This document shows, piece after piece, positions 18,165-28,668 of a DNA stretch of 64,000 nucleotides. Each line of letters starts with the position of its first letter. Position 1 is the first letter of the stretch. Both the position numbers and the translations under genes were made by a program. Source of the DNA: Hyphomicrobiales bacterium (lineage in GTDB: Bacteria; Pseudomonadota; Alphaproteobacteria; Rhizobiales; Rhizobiaceae); contig UBKJ01000004.1 in NCBI GenBank assembly GCA_900465915.1, forward strand, positions 164,216-228,215, read 5' to 3'. The notes under the pieces were generated by a model. It did no database searches. It saw only the letters and a program-made list of their open reading frames with translations, and was not told the DNA's origin.

Positions 18165-18694
18165 GGCGCCCTCTCCCGATGGTAATGACGGCGCGCCTTG
18201 GCGCGGTTGCCGCACACCGTCATGTCGCACCAGACGCGGCTGTGGTTGCGGCTGCGGTCGAGGAACAGCCAGCCGCAATTGGCGCAGATTTTCAGCCGCT
18301 CGCCGTCCTCGCACAAAAGCCGCAGCGCCGAGCGCGCCGTCGCCGCCTCCAGCGCCCGCGGCGAGGCGGCGTGGCGCAAGGCGCCGGCGGCGGATTCCAG
18401 CAGGTCGGCCAGAAGCAGCGGATCGTCGCCGTCCGACGCGCGGTCGCGAAAGCAGGCGTCGACCGCCTCGCGCAGGCGCAGGAAGCGCGCGACATTGGCC
18501 TCCGGCACGGGGTCGAGGGATGCTGCGGCGTCGGCGGAAAGCGCGCTCGCCGCAGCCGCAAAGGCGTCGCGCTGCGCCGGGTCGGCGAAACGGTCCGCGC
18601 AGCGGGCGGGATCGCTGCGCAGAATCACGCTGTTGGCGACGTCCAGCGCCAAGGCGCCGCCGGAGAAACGATGCGGGGTCCAGGAAAAGCTCAT
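18161..18694 (-). CDS. CGNR zinc-finger/ABATE domain regulator
   Basis: The 177-residue protein has an N-terminal ABATE domain ([15 protein letters not shown]) and a C-terminal CGNR zinc finger: [20 protein letters not shown] followed by [18 protein letters not shown]. The four Cys residues bind zinc and the [10 protein letters not shown] helix contacts DNA. Such proteins are ligand-responsive transcription regulators. The gene is divergent from a LivH-like permease, and a 10-bp inverted repeat at 18700-18735 sits just upstream of its start, which is likely its operator. It is co-transcribed with the lipoprotein gene. Confidence 0.9.
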   Translation of the reverse strand: MSFSWTPHRFSGGALALDVANSVILRSDPARCADRFADPAQRDAFAAAASALSADAAASLDPVPEANVARFLRLREAVDACFRDRASDGDDPLLLADLLESAAGALRHAASPRALEAATARSALRLLCEDGERLKICANCGWLFLDRSRNHSRVWCDMTVCGNRAKARRHYHRERAP

Positions 18695-18699
18695 GCAGT

Positions 18700-18735
18700 A
18701 TTATAACTGGTAAAATGCGTTTTGACAGTTATAAT
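18700..18735. promoter_or_regulatory. Inverted-repeat operator between the CGNR and permease genes
   Basis: ATTATAACTG at 18700-18709 and CAGTTATAAT at 18726-18735 are perfect inverted copies with 16 bases between them. The dyad is AT-rich in a GC-rich setting and lies six bases from the CGNR start and about 20 bases from the permease start. Control of both genes by the CGNR protein is inferred. Confidence 0.6.
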
Positions 18736-18756
18736 TCACGGCTGGGAGAACCCGGC

Positions 18757-19653
18757 ATGGCCTATCTTCTGCAGCAATTCGCCAACGCCGCGCCGCAGGC
18801 GGCCGCCTATGCGCTGCTGGCCTTCGGCTATGCGGTGAGCTTCGCCGTCGTCCGCCGCGCCGACGTCAGCTACGGGGCGCTGGCGGCCTTCGCCGGGCAA
18901 TTGCTGATCCTGTTCACCGGCTTCGGCTGGAACGTGTTGTGGCTGACCCTGCCGGCGGCGCTGGCGGTGGGGGCCTTCGGCGCGCTCGCCTATACGCTCG
19001 GCGCGGGGGCGGCGATCGGGCGGCTGGTGCTGCGGCCGCTGAGCCGCGCCTCGTCCAACATGGCCATGGTGGCGGCGCTGGGCGTGACCATCGTATTGAT
19101 GGAGAGCGCGCGGCTCGCCGCCGGCGCGCGCAGCCTGTGGCTGCCGCCGCTGCTGCAACAGCGCGTGGTGTTCTGGCGCGGCGCAGACGGAGCGGTGGCG
19201 CTGACCGGCATGCAGGTGGTCAACACGGTCGCCATGACCGCGCTGGTGCTCGCCGGCGGGCTCGTGCTGGCCCGCACGCGCTTCGGGCGCGACTGGCGCG
19301 CGGTGCGCGACGACGCGCTGGCGGCGCAGCTTTGCGGCGTCGACGCCGGGCGGGTGTTCCTCGCCGCCTATATGGGCGCCGTGCTGGCGGCGGCGCTGGC
19401 CGGCATGATGACCACCGCCTATTACGGCGCGATGGATTCGGGCGACGGGCTGCTGATGGGCCTCAAGATCCTGATGATCGGCGCGGTCGGCGGCTACGGC
19501 TCGCCGCTGGCCTCGGCGGGCGGGGCGGCGGCGCTGGCCTTCGCCGAGACCTACTGGACCGCCTTCGCGCCGCTGGTCTGGCGCGAGCCGGCCGTGTTCG
19601 CGGCGCTGATCTTTCTCCTCAACGTGACCCGGCGGGCGCGTCTTTCGTCATAA
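18757..19653 (+). CDS. LivH-like branched-chain amino acid ABC transporter permease, orphan
   Basis: The 298-residue membrane protein fits the LivH class of inner-membrane permeases, with about eight hydrophobic segments. It carries the cytoplasmic ARTRFGRDWRAVRDDALAAQ loop, which contacts the ATPase in this family, followed by LCGVDAGRV. LKILMIGAVGGYGSPLASAG near residue 235 is also characteristic. GGGAGAA precedes the ATG. LivM, LivF, LivG and a binding protein are absent here, so it must use components encoded elsewhere or act in a derived role. The frame is open far upstream, but that region overlaps the divergent CGNR gene. Confidence 0.85.
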   Translation: MAYLLQQFANAAPQAAAYALLAFGYAVSFAVVRRADVSYGALAAFAGQLLILFTGFGWNVLWLTLPAALAVGAFGALAYTLGAGAAIGRLVLRPLSRASSNMAMVAALGVTIVLMESARLAAGARSLWLPPLLQQRVVFWRGADGAVALTGMQVVNTVAMTALVLAGGLVLARTRFGRDWRAVRDDALAAQLCGVDAGRVFLAAYMGAVLAAALAGMMTTAYYGAMDSGDGLLMGLKILMIGAVGGYGSPLASAGGAAALAFAETYWTAFAPLVWREPAVFAALIFLLNVTRRARLSS

Positions 19654-19731
19654 TCCCACGCAAATTGGGTTTTCACTTGTCCGCGCCGGTTGTACTGTGC
19701 CGCCGGTTTTACGACTCGCAGGAAACGCTCC

Positions 19732-21129
<1,398 letters not shown>

Positions 21130-21142
21130 GAAGGACAATCCC

Positions 21143-21811
21143 ATGAACCCCGAACAATGGCGCGAGGTCGACGATTTCTTCGCCGCGCGCCTCCTGCCGC
21201 ATGACGACGCGCTCGACGCCACGCTGAAGGCCACGGCGGAAGCGGGCCTGCGCGCCATCAACGTCGCGCCCAACCAGGGCAAGTTCCTGCATCTGCTCGC
21301 CCGCATCGCCGGCGCCAAGCGTATCCTGGAGATCGGCGCGCTCGGCGGCTACAGCACCATCTGGCTGGCGCGGGCGCTGCCGGAGGGCGGCGCGCTGGTG
21401 ACGCTCGAAAAGGAAGCCGGCAACGCGGCGCTGGCGCGGCGCAACATCGAGGCCGCCGGCCTGTCGGGCGTCGTCTCCGTGGTGGAGGGCGCGGCGGTGG
21501 ACAGCCTCGAACGGATGATCGCGGACAAGGCCGCGCCCTTCGACTTCGTCTTCATCGACGCCGACAAGGAGAACAATGCGAATTACCTGCGGCTGGCGCT
21601 GCGACTGTCGCGGCCGGGCACGGTGATCGTCGCCGACAACGTCGTGCGCAAGGGCGCCGTCGCCGACGCCTCGGCCAAGGACGCCGACGTCGAGGGCGTG
21701 CGGCGCTATCTCGACCTCGCCGCCGCCGATCCGCGCCTCGACACCACAGCGTTGCAGACGGTCGGCTCCAAGGGCTGGGACGGTTTCGCGCTCACCATCG
21801 TTTCCGCCTGA
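21143..21811 (+). CDS. Family 3 O-methyltransferase
   Basis: The 222-residue SAM-dependent enzyme matches the catechol/caffeoyl-CoA-type O-methyltransferase family. The SAM motif is ILEIGALGGYSTIWLA, with VTLEKE as the acidic ribose-binding position. FVFIDADKENN supplies the metal-binding Asp, and VIVADNVVRKG a second metal ligand. The acceptor is unknown. AAGGA lies before the ATG. It is probably co-transcribed with the M20 peptidase and RNase D. Confidence 0.92.
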   Translation: MNPEQWREVDDFFAARLLPHDDALDATLKATAEAGLRAINVAPNQGKFLHLLARIAGAKRILEIGALGGYSTIWLARALPEGGALVTLEKEAGNAALARRNIEAAGLSGVVSVVEGAAVDSLERMIADKAAPFDFVFIDADKENNANYLRLALRLSRPGTVIVADNVVRKGAVADASAKDADVEGVRRYLDLAAADPRLDTTALQTVGSKGWDGFALTIVSA

Positions 21812-21822
21812 AAGGACCGCCC

Positions 21823-22440
21823 ATGACCATCCGTTTCCACAAGAACGACCTGCCGAACCTCGACGATTACCAGGTCGACGCCGTCGCCATCGACACCGAG
21901 ACGCTGGGCCTCAACCCGCATCGCGACCGGCTCTGCGTGGTGCAGATCTCGCCCGGCGACGGCACGGCCGACGTGATCCAGATCGAGGCGGGGCAGAAGA
22001 AGGCCCCCAATCTGGTCAAGCTCCTGAAGGACCGCTCGATCACGAAAATCTTCCATTTCGGGCGGTTCGACCTCGCCGTGCTGGCGCACGCCTTCGGCGC
22101 CATGCCGCAGCCCGTCTTCTGCACCAAGATCGCCTCGAAGCTGACCCGCACCTATACCGACCGGCACGGGCTCAAGGAAATCTGCGGCGAGCTGCTCGAC
22201 GTCTCCATCTCCAAGCAGCAGCAGTCGTCGGACTGGGCGGCGGAGACGCTGAGCCAGGCGCAGCTCGAATACGCCGCCTCGGACGTGCTTTATCTCCATC
22301 GCCTCAAGGCGGTACTGGAGAAGCGGCTGGAGCGCGACGGACGCGCCAAACAGGCCGAGGCCTGCTTCAAGTTCCTGCCGACGCGGGCCGAGCTGGACCT
22401 GATGGGCTGGCCGGAGACCGACATCTTCGCCCATTCGTGA
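21823..22440 (+). CDS. rnd: Ribonuclease D-type 3'-5' exonuclease
   Basis: The 205-residue protein is a single DEDDy exonuclease domain. The acidic residues are in AIDTETLGLN, in FHFGRFDLAVL and in YAASDVLYLH, which also supplies the tyrosine. It lacks the HRDC domains of E. coli RNase D (about 375 residues), as usual for the short alphaproteobacterial form. The family trims the 3' ends of tRNA and other structured RNAs. It ends four bases from the convergent acyltransferase gene. Confidence 0.9.
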   Translation: MTIRFHKNDLPNLDDYQVDAVAIDTETLGLNPHRDRLCVVQISPGDGTADVIQIEAGQKKAPNLVKLLKDRSITKIFHFGRFDLAVLAHAFGAMPQPVFCTKIASKLTRTYTDRHGLKEICGELLDVSISKQQQSSDWAAETLSQAQLEYAASDVLYLHRLKAVLEKRLERDGRAKQAEACFKFLPTRAELDLMGWPETDIFAHS

Positions 22441-22444
22441 GCGA

Positions 22445-23548
22445 TCAGGCGGCGGCCGCGGCCGCTGTCTTGTTTTGCGGCGCGCGGTCGATATAGGCCC
22501 AGTCCGGGCGGCGGAACAGGAAGCGCCCGTAGCCCGTAGCCTGCACCAGCGCATAGAGCAGCACCGGCCCGGCCACGCCGCAGAGCGTGGTGAGAAGCGA
22601 GATCGCGCCGAGATCGCCGAGGCCGGATTTCATCAGCGCCGTGCGCGCCATGGCCATGGGCAGGAAGAAGGCCAGATAGACCACGATGGAATGCGCGCCC
22701 AGCCAGCTCAGCGCCCGATGCAGCGGGTTCTTCGCCGGCAGGAGGCTCAGGAGCGACGAGGTCGAGATGATGGCCAGCGCGCCGGCGAGGCCCAGAAGCA
22801 GCGACACGACCGGCAGGTCGCTCACCGCGCCGCGGCCGCCGAGCAGGTCGCCGGTGGGGGCGACGAAGGTAAGCAGGCTTTCGGGCGCGGGCGTGAAGAC
22901 CAGCATATATTCGACCAGCGCCCAGGCCAGAAGCCCGGCGAGGCCGAGCAGCGGCCGCCGGCGCAGCCGGTCGGCGGCGCGGAAGATCGCCGGCGCGAAG
23001 GCGTAGCCGGCGAAGAAATAGACGAAGCGGCCGCAGAACTCGTCCACCATCACCCAGCCGGTGTGGACGGGCGCGATCTCCAGCAGCGCCAGCACGGCGA
23101 AGACCAGCCAGACCGGCAGCCGCTTCACGAGCCGCGTGACGACGAAGAAGACCGGCAGGATATAGATGAACCACAGCGTGCCGAAGGGCTCGACAAAGGC
23201 CATGAGATAGGCGCCAATCACGCCGGACAGCCCCGCCTCGCCGGCGATGGCCGGGGCCTTGAAGACGAACTGGATCGTCAGCCACAGCACGTAGAAATAG
23301 AGGAAATGCACCACCTTGCGGTCGAGATAGCGCCGCCATGGCCGGTCGATCACCTGGCTCAGGAACAGGCCGGAGATCATGAAGAAATCCGGCATGCGGA
23401 AGGGCTTGGCGAAGGCCACGACATAATGCATCCAGCCTTCCGCGCCGGCCGCCTTCTCCACGCCCAGCGTCGAATGCATCATCACGACGAAGAAGATGCA
23501 TATGCCCTTGGCGATGTCGACCCAGTCGACGCGCTGCTTCTCCGCCAT
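22445..23548 (-). CDS. Acyltransferase family 3 membrane protein
   Basis: The 367-residue polytopic membrane protein belongs to acyltransferase family 3. The N-terminal signature WVDIAKGICIFFVVMMHSTL contains the conserved His. RMPDFFMISGLFLS and FGTLWFIYILPVFFV follow, with about ten hydrophobic segments and a basic, Ala-rich tail. Such proteins move acyl groups to extracytoplasmic sugars, peptides or lipids. The frame is open to 23581, but ATG 23548 follows a GAGGGGGCGAGG site. Because the genome has a cyclic glucan synthase, a role in glucan or lipid modification is possible, but this is speculation. Confidence 0.88.
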   Translation of the reverse strand: MAEKQRVDWVDIAKGICIFFVVMMHSTLGVEKAAGAEGWMHYVVAFAKPFRMPDFFMISGLFLSQVIDRPWRRYLDRKVVHFLYFYVLWLTIQFVFKAPAIAGEAGLSGVIGAYLMAFVEPFGTLWFIYILPVFFVVTRLVKRLPVWLVFAVLALLEIAPVHTGWVMVDEFCGRFVYFFAGYAFAPAIFRAADRLRRRPLLGLAGLLAWALVEYMLVFTPAPESLLTFVAPTGDLLGGRGAVSDLPVVSLLLGLAGALAIISTSSLLSLLPAKNPLHRALSWLGAHSIVVYLAFFLPMAMARTALMKSGLGDLGAISLLTTLCGVAGPVLLYALVQATGYGRFLFRRPDWAYIDRAPQNKTAAAAAA

Positions 23549-23695
23549 CCTCGCCCCCTCGCCTCGCAACTCGCCTCGCAAGCCCTCGATTTTCGCTTTT
23601 TAGCCGGTGTGGCTTTCACGTTACAGACATATTCGCCCGTTGGCCCTATATTAGGTTCAGCAATTTGATTGAAATATCATTGAAAGGCACGCACC

Positions 23696-24358
23696 ATGAA
23701 GATCAAGTCCCTTCTTCTCGCTTCGGTCGTCGCGTTCGCCGCCGCCGGCGGTGCGCAGGCTGCGGACGCCATCGTCTCGCAGGAGCCCGTTCCCGTCGTC
23801 GCCCCGACCTTCAGCTGGACCGGGCCCTATCTCGGCGCACAGATCGGCTGGGGCTGGGCTCGCGCCGACTTTGAAGATCTCGCCAAGGCGAATGCAAACG
23901 GCTTCCTCGGCGGCATCTACGGCGGCTACAACTTCGACGTCGGCAGCAACGTCATCCTCGGCGTCGAAGGCGACGTGACCTATAACGACATCAGCGGCGG
24001 CATCACCAACGGCGTCGAGTCGTTCGACTCCAAGCTGCGCTGGGCCGGCGCCGTGCGCGCTCGCGCCGGTTACGCCATCGATCGTTTCCTGCCCTATATC
24101 GCCGGCGGCGTGGCCTTCGGCGACGTGAAGAACTCCTACTACGACGGCGTGGACACCTTTACGCAGAGCAAGACCCAGACCGGCTGGACCATCGGCGGCG
24201 GCGTCGACTACGCCGCGACCGACAATGTCGTCCTGCGTCTCGAATATCGCTACACCGATTTCGGCCACAAGGATTACGACTTCGACCTGGGCCAGGGTTC
24301 GGTCCGCGAGAAGTTCTCGACCAACGAGATTCGTCTCGGCGTCGCCTACAAGTTCTGA
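23696..24358 (+). CDS. Omp25/31-like outer membrane beta-barrel protein, copy 1
   Basis: The 220-residue precursor has a signal peptide (MKIKSLLLASVVAFAAAGGA, with cleavage after AQA near residue 22). The mature part is a small outer-membrane barrel of the Omp25/Omp31 type. It contains FSWTGPYLGAQIGWGWA, GFLGGIYGGYNF and VLRLEYRYTDFG, and ends with the C-terminal Phe (VAYKF) needed for BAM insertion. AAAGG lies upstream of the ATG and a TATATT element lies at 23647-23652. An intrinsic terminator follows. The next gene is a close paralogue. Confidence 0.92.
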   Translation: MKIKSLLLASVVAFAAAGGAQAADAIVSQEPVPVVAPTFSWTGPYLGAQIGWGWARADFEDLAKANANGFLGGIYGGYNFDVGSNVILGVEGDVTYNDISGGITNGVESFDSKLRWAGAVRARAGYAIDRFLPYIAGGVAFGDVKNSYYDGVDTFTQSKTQTGWTIGGGVDYAATDNVVLRLEYRYTDFGHKDYDFDLGQGSVREKFSTNEIRLGVAYKF

Positions 24359-24380
24359 TCCGTCAAGGGTCCGGCCTCAA

Positions 24381-24405
24381 AGCCCCGCTTCGGCGGGGCT
24401 TTTTT
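24381..24405 (+). terminator. Intrinsic terminator after first Omp25-like gene
   Basis: AGCCCCGC (24381-24388), a TTCG tetraloop and GCGGGGCT (24393-24400) are followed by a run of T to 24405. It lies 22 bases after the stop codon. Confidence 0.92.
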
Positions 24406-24567
24406 ATTGCGCGAAATTCCTGCCGTTTCACGGAACGACGCTATTCTTCGCGCCGGAAACAACTCCTGAAGTCACTGTGTCTTTTCCGTCCTATCGGACG
24501 GCGCGACGCGTCGCTATTCTTTCCCTGTATTTCATATTTCCATCATCAATATTTTACGGGATTGACC

Positions 24568-25236
24568 ATGCGACACAAAATTGTTTTCAGCGCCATTCTC
24601 CTGCTCATGGCCGCCGCGCCGGGGGCGCGCGCCGCCGACATCAGCCATTACGAGCCGGCGCCCACGCCCGCGCCGGCTTTCTCCTGGGCGGGCGGGTATC
24701 TCGGCGGCCAGCTCGGCTGGGGCTGGGGCTCGGCGAAAGTCAGCGACCATTACGACGGCGGCGCCACGCTCAAGCCGGGCGGCTTCCTCGGCGGGCTCTA
24801 CGCCGGCTATAATTTCGACCTCGGCGACAATGTCGTGCTCGGCGTGGACGGCGACGTCACCTATAACGGCCTGACCGACGACCGCGTCGAGGACGACGCC
24901 TATCTGCGCAGCACGCTGCGCTGGAGCGGCGCCGCCCGCCTGCGCGCCGGCTACGCCATGGACCGCTTCCTGCCCTATGTCGCGGGCGGCGTCGCCTTCG
25001 GCGGCGTCAAGACCAGCATCGGCGACCAGCTCGGCCACGCCAGCGAGACCCGGACCCAGACCGGCTGGACCATCGGCGCCGGCGTCGACTACGCCGCCAC
25101 GGAAAACGTCGTGCTGCGGCTCGAATACCGCTACACCGATTACGGCCACAAGAGCTACACGCTCGGCTTCGACGACGGCTTGCGCGGCCGGCTGTCGGTC
25201 AACGACATCCGCATGGGCGTCGCCTACAAGTTCTGA
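24568..25236 (+). CDS. Omp25/31-like outer membrane beta-barrel protein, copy 2
   Basis: The 222-residue paralogue of the preceding gene has a signal peptide (MRHKIVFSAILLLMAAAPGA, cleavage after ARA) and the same barrel landmarks: FSWAGGYLGGQLGWGWG, FLGGLYAGYNFDLG, WTIGAGVDYAATENVVLRLE and terminal VAYKF. A TTG six bases upstream is in frame, but the ATG at 24568 gives the better signal peptide. It has its own upstream region of 160 bases and its own terminator, so the two porins can be expressed separately. The largest differences lie in the predicted surface loops. Confidence 0.92.
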   Translation: MRHKIVFSAILLLMAAAPGARAADISHYEPAPTPAPAFSWAGGYLGGQLGWGWGSAKVSDHYDGGATLKPGGFLGGLYAGYNFDLGDNVVLGVDGDVTYNGLTDDRVEDDAYLRSTLRWSGAARLRAGYAMDRFLPYVAGGVAFGGVKTSIGDQLGHASETRTQTGWTIGAGVDYAATENVVLRLEYRYTDYGHKSYTLGFDDGLRGRLSVNDIRMGVAYKF

Positions 25237-25255
25237 CCGGCGGAAACTCCCTATG

Positions 25256-25282
25256 AAAAGCCCTGTTCGACAGGGCTTTTTT
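25256..25282 (+). terminator. Intrinsic terminator after second Omp25-like gene
   Basis: AAAAGCCCTG (25256-25265), a TTCGA loop and CAGGGCTTTT (25271-25280) extend into a T run. It lies 19 bases after the stop codon. Confidence 0.92.
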
Positions 25283-25452
25283 GTGCATGGCCGATTTACC
25301 CCCCTTTAAACCGCCTCAATTACTGTTCAGGGGGAAAGCTCCCGCCCGACAGACGGCGGCCCCGCGCCGGCATGCGACCGGAGGCGGAAACAGGGAATGA
25401 CAGGCCGGCCCCGAAGGGGCCAGCCGCCGGGGCGGGCGGACCGAAGACAGAC

Positions 25453-27708
25453 ATGGCATCGCGTGACGACAGAAACCGGCGGGTCGAACCTTCCTTCGAC
25501 GCGTCCGGCGACAAGAGGGACGAGGACGCATTTCGCGTCGACGACGAGGACCGCATGGCCCGCGCCCAAAGCAGGCGCCGGCCCGCCGGCGAGACGAGCG
25601 GGCGCAGGACGAGGAAGCCGCGCGGCTTCTTCGGCTTCCTGCGCCGCTGCGTCTACTGGTGCCTGGTGCTGGGCCTGTGGGGCGGCATCGGCTTCGCCGG
25701 GCTGATGGTCTATTTCGCCGCCAAAATGCCGCCCACGACCGACTGGACCATTCCCGACCGGCCGCCCAACGTGCGCATCGTCGACGTCAACGGCAACCTG
25801 ATCGCCAATCGCGGCACCACCGGCGGCCAGGCGGTCAGCCTCAAGGAAATGTCGCCCTTCATCCCCAAGGCGGTGGTGGCCATCGAGGACCGCCGCTTCT
25901 ATTCGCATTTCGGCGTCGACCCGATCGGGCTGGCGCGCGCCGTCGTCACCAATGTCGTGTCGCACCGCACCGTGCAGGGCGGCTCGACGCTGACGCAGCA
26001 ATTGGCCAAGAACCTGTTCCTGTCGCCCGACCGCACGCTGGAGCGCAAGGTGCAGGAAGTGATGCTGGCCCTGTGGCTGGAGCACAAATACACCAAGGAC
26101 CAGATCCTCGAGATGTATCTCAACCGGGTCTATCTGGGCTCGGGCGCCTATGGCGTCGACGCCGCCTCGCGGCGCTATTTCAACAAATCCGCCAAGGACG
26201 TGAACCTGATGGAGGCGGCGACGCTGGCGGGCCTGCTGAAGGCGCCGTCGCGCCTGTCGCCGGCGCGCGATCCCGAGGCCGCCGCCGCCCGCGCGAAACT
26301 CGTGCTGGGCGCGATGCGCGAGGAAGGCATGATCGACGACCGCCAGGTCGCCATCGCCGAGAGCGAGCCGCCGACGCGCGCGCCGGCCTATTGGCAGGGC
26401 TCGGAGAATTTCGTCGCCGACAAGGTGGTGGCCGAATTGCCGTCGCTGATCGGCGACGCGCATGACGACATCACCGTCCAGACCACCATCGACCTCAATC
26501 TCCAGCATGTCGGCGAGGAGGCGATCAAGGGCCAGATCGCCAAGAGCGGCAAGAAGATGAACGTGACCCAGGGCGCGCTGGTGGCGATCGACAATACGGG
26601 AGCGGTGCGCGCCATGGTCGGCGGCGTCGATTACGCGGCGAGCCAGTTCAACCATGTCACCGACGCGCATCGCCAGCCGGCCTCGACCTTCAAACCCTTC
26701 GTCTATCTCTCCGCGCTGGAGCAGGGCCGCACGCCCGATTCGATCCGCAACGACGCGCCGGTCAGGATCGGCAAATGGACGCCCAGCAACGACGACGGCA
26801 AATATATGGGGCCGGTGACGCTCGCCACCGCGCTGTCGCATTCGCTCAATTCGGTGGCGGCGCAGCTCGTGATGGAGGTCGGCCCGCAGACGGTGGTCGA
26901 CACCGCGCACCGGCTGGGCGTTTTGTCCAAGCTCGATCCCAACGCCTCGCTGGCGCTGGGCACGTCGGAGGTGACGCTGCTGGAGCTGGCCGACGCCTAT
27001 GTGCCCTTCGCCAATGGCGGCTATCGCGCGCCGGTCTATTTCATCGCCAAGGTGACGGACGCCAAGGGCCAGGCGTTGTACCAGCGCCCCGACGCCATCG
27101 GGCCGCGCGTCGTCGACGAGCGCAATGTCGGCATGATGAACGCCATGCTCAAGCGCACCGTCGAGGACGGCACCGCCACCAAGGCCGCCTTCGGCTGGCC
27201 CGCCGCCGGCAAGACCGGCACCAGCCAGAATTTCCGCGACGCCTGGTTCATCGGCTACACGGCCAACCTCACCACCGGCGTCTGGTTCGGCAACGACGAC
27301 GGCAAGGGCATGAAGCGCGTCTTCGGCGCGACGCTGCCGGTGTCGGCGTGGAAGGCCTTTATGAAGGAGGCGCACAAGGGCGTGCCGGTCGCCGACCTGC
27401 CCGGCCATTACGACATCCAGAACGTCGTGCCCGGCGGCGACGACGGCATGGTCGACCCCAACGCGCCCTACGACCCGAGCCTCGCCCCGCCGCCCGACGA
27501 CGGCTATGGCGGCCAGCCCATGGCCAACGGCGACGACGGCTACTGGCCGCCGGCGCCGGAGGCGCGCGGCGAGGATGACGGCCGCGCCTATCCCGACGAT
27601 CCTTACGCCGGCGACGGAAGGCCGATGCCGCCCGCCCCGGTGGGCGGCCAGCGCCGCGCGCGCGACAATTCCTCGCTCCTCGACATCATCATGGGACGGT
27701 CGCGCTAG
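25453..27708 (+). CDS. Class A penicillin-binding protein (PBP1A family)
   Basis: This bifunctional peptidoglycan synthase has one N-terminal transmembrane segment (LGLWGGIGFAGLMVYFAA) after a basic cytoplasmic tail. The GT51 glycosyltransferase domain shows EDRRFYSHFGVDP with the catalytic Glu, and GGSTLTQQLAKNLFL. The transpeptidase domain carries SxxK as STFK (in QPASTFKPFVYLS), SxN as SLN (HSLNSVAAQL) and KTG as AGKTGTSQNF. The C-terminal 90 residues are a Pro/Asp/Gly-rich low-complexity tail. The start is uncertain: ATG 25453 (MASRDDRNRR) looks like the usual N terminus, and ATG 25372 would add 27 residues. Confidence 0.92.
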   Translation: MASRDDRNRRVEPSFDASGDKRDEDAFRVDDEDRMARAQSRRRPAGETSGRRTRKPRGFFGFLRRCVYWCLVLGLWGGIGFAGLMVYFAAKMPPTTDWTIPDRPPNVRIVDVNGNLIANRGTTGGQAVSLKEMSPFIPKAVVAIEDRRFYSHFGVDPIGLARAVVTNVVSHRTVQGGSTLTQQLAKNLFLSPDRTLERKVQEVMLALWLEHKYTKDQILEMYLNRVYLGSGAYGVDAASRRYFNKSAKDVNLMEAATLAGLLKAPSRLSPARDPEAAAARAKLVLGAMREEGMIDDRQVAIAESEPPTRAPAYWQGSENFVADKVVAELPSLIGDAHDDITVQTTIDLNLQHVGEEAIKGQIAKSGKKMNVTQGALVAIDNTGAVRAMVGGVDYAASQFNHVTDAHRQPASTFKPFVYLSALEQGRTPDSIRNDAPVRIGKWTPSNDDGKYMGPVTLATALSHSLNSVAAQLVMEVGPQTVVDTAHRLGVLSKLDPNASLALGTSEVTLLELADAYVPFANGGYRAPVYFIAKVTDAKGQALYQRPDAIGPRVVDERNVGMMNAMLKRTVEDGTATKAAFGWPAAGKTGTSQNFRDAWFIGYTANLTTGVWFGNDDGKGMKRVFGATLPVSAWKAFMKEAHKGVPVADLPGHYDIQNVVPGGDDGMVDPNAPYDPSLAPPPDDGYGGQPMANGDDGYWPPAPEARGEDDGRAYPDDPYAGDGRPMPPAPVGGQRRARDNSSLLDIIMGRSR

Positions 27709-27778
27709 AAGCTTCGCCAAAGCCTCTCGAAATCCGGCGCGACTTGGTCTATTCACAACATGGAGAGCGAGGTTTTCC

Positions 27779-28561
27779 ATGTCCCAGACGTCCGTGCCCA
27801 AAACGCCCGAAACCCAGAACGCCGCCGAACGCAGGACGCTGGTGCTGACCGGCGCCAGCCGCGGCATCGGCCACGCCACGGTCAAGCGCTTCTCGCGCGC
27901 CGGCTGGCGGGTCATCACCTGCTCGCGGCAGGATTTTTCCGAGGATTGCCCGTGGCCGGCCGGCCCCGAGGACCATATCAAGGTCGACCTCGCCGATCCC
28001 GAGGACATCGGCAAGGCCATCGCCGAGATTCGCCGGCGGCTGGAGGCCAACGGCGGCAAGCTGCACGCGCTGGTCAACAACGCCGGCATCTCGCCCAAGG
28101 CGGAGGGCGGCCGGCGGCTCAACTCCATCGAGACGCCGATGGCGGTGTGGCGCGACGTGTTCCAGGTCAATTTCATGGCCCCCATCATGCTGGGCCGCGG
28201 CCTGTTCAAGGAGCTGGAGGCGGCCAAGGGCTCGATCGTCAACGTCACCTCCATCGCCGGCAGCCGCGTGCATCCCTTCGCGGGGACGGCCTATTCCACC
28301 TCCAAGGCGGCGCTGGCGGCGCTGACGCGCGAGATGGCGTCGGATTTCGGCCCGCACGGCATCCGCGTCAACGCCATCGCGCCGGGCGAGATCGACACCT
28401 CCATCCTGTCGCCGGGCACCGAGAAGCTGGTCGAGCAATTGCCGATGCGCCGCCTCGGCCAGACCTCGGAAGTGGCGGAGACCATCTATTTCCTCTGCAC
28501 CGACGCCTCCTCCTACGTGACGGGATCGGAAATCCACATCAATGGCGGGCAGCACGTCTGA
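27779..28561 (+). CDS. SDR family oxidoreductase
   Basis: The 260-residue short-chain dehydrogenase has the cofactor motif TGASRGIGHA near residue 25. NNAGISPKAEGG, the catalytic Ser in NVTSIAGSR, YSTSKAALAAL and the C-terminal SSYVTGSEIHINGGQHV follow. The frame is open further upstream but overlaps the PBP gene, and ATG 27779 fits the family. The second strand is followed by CSRQDF, so cofactor choice is uncertain. It is one of three SDRs in this window and its substrate is unknown. Confidence 0.9.
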   Translation: MSQTSVPKTPETQNAAERRTLVLTGASRGIGHATVKRFSRAGWRVITCSRQDFSEDCPWPAGPEDHIKVDLADPEDIGKAIAEIRRRLEANGGKLHALVNNAGISPKAEGGRRLNSIETPMAVWRDVFQVNFMAPIMLGRGLFKELEAAKGSIVNVTSIAGSRVHPFAGTAYSTSKAALAALTREMASDFGPHGIRVNAIAPGEIDTSILSPGTEKLVEQLPMRRLGQTSEVAETIYFLCTDASSYVTGSEIHINGGQHV

Positions 28562-28668
28562 GCCGTGCGGCAAGTCATGCGGCAAGTCATGCGGAGCCGG
28601 GCATTGAAAAGACCCGCGCTTTCATGCTTATCTGTTCTTCAATCGATTTAACCCCTGAGAAAAACGCC

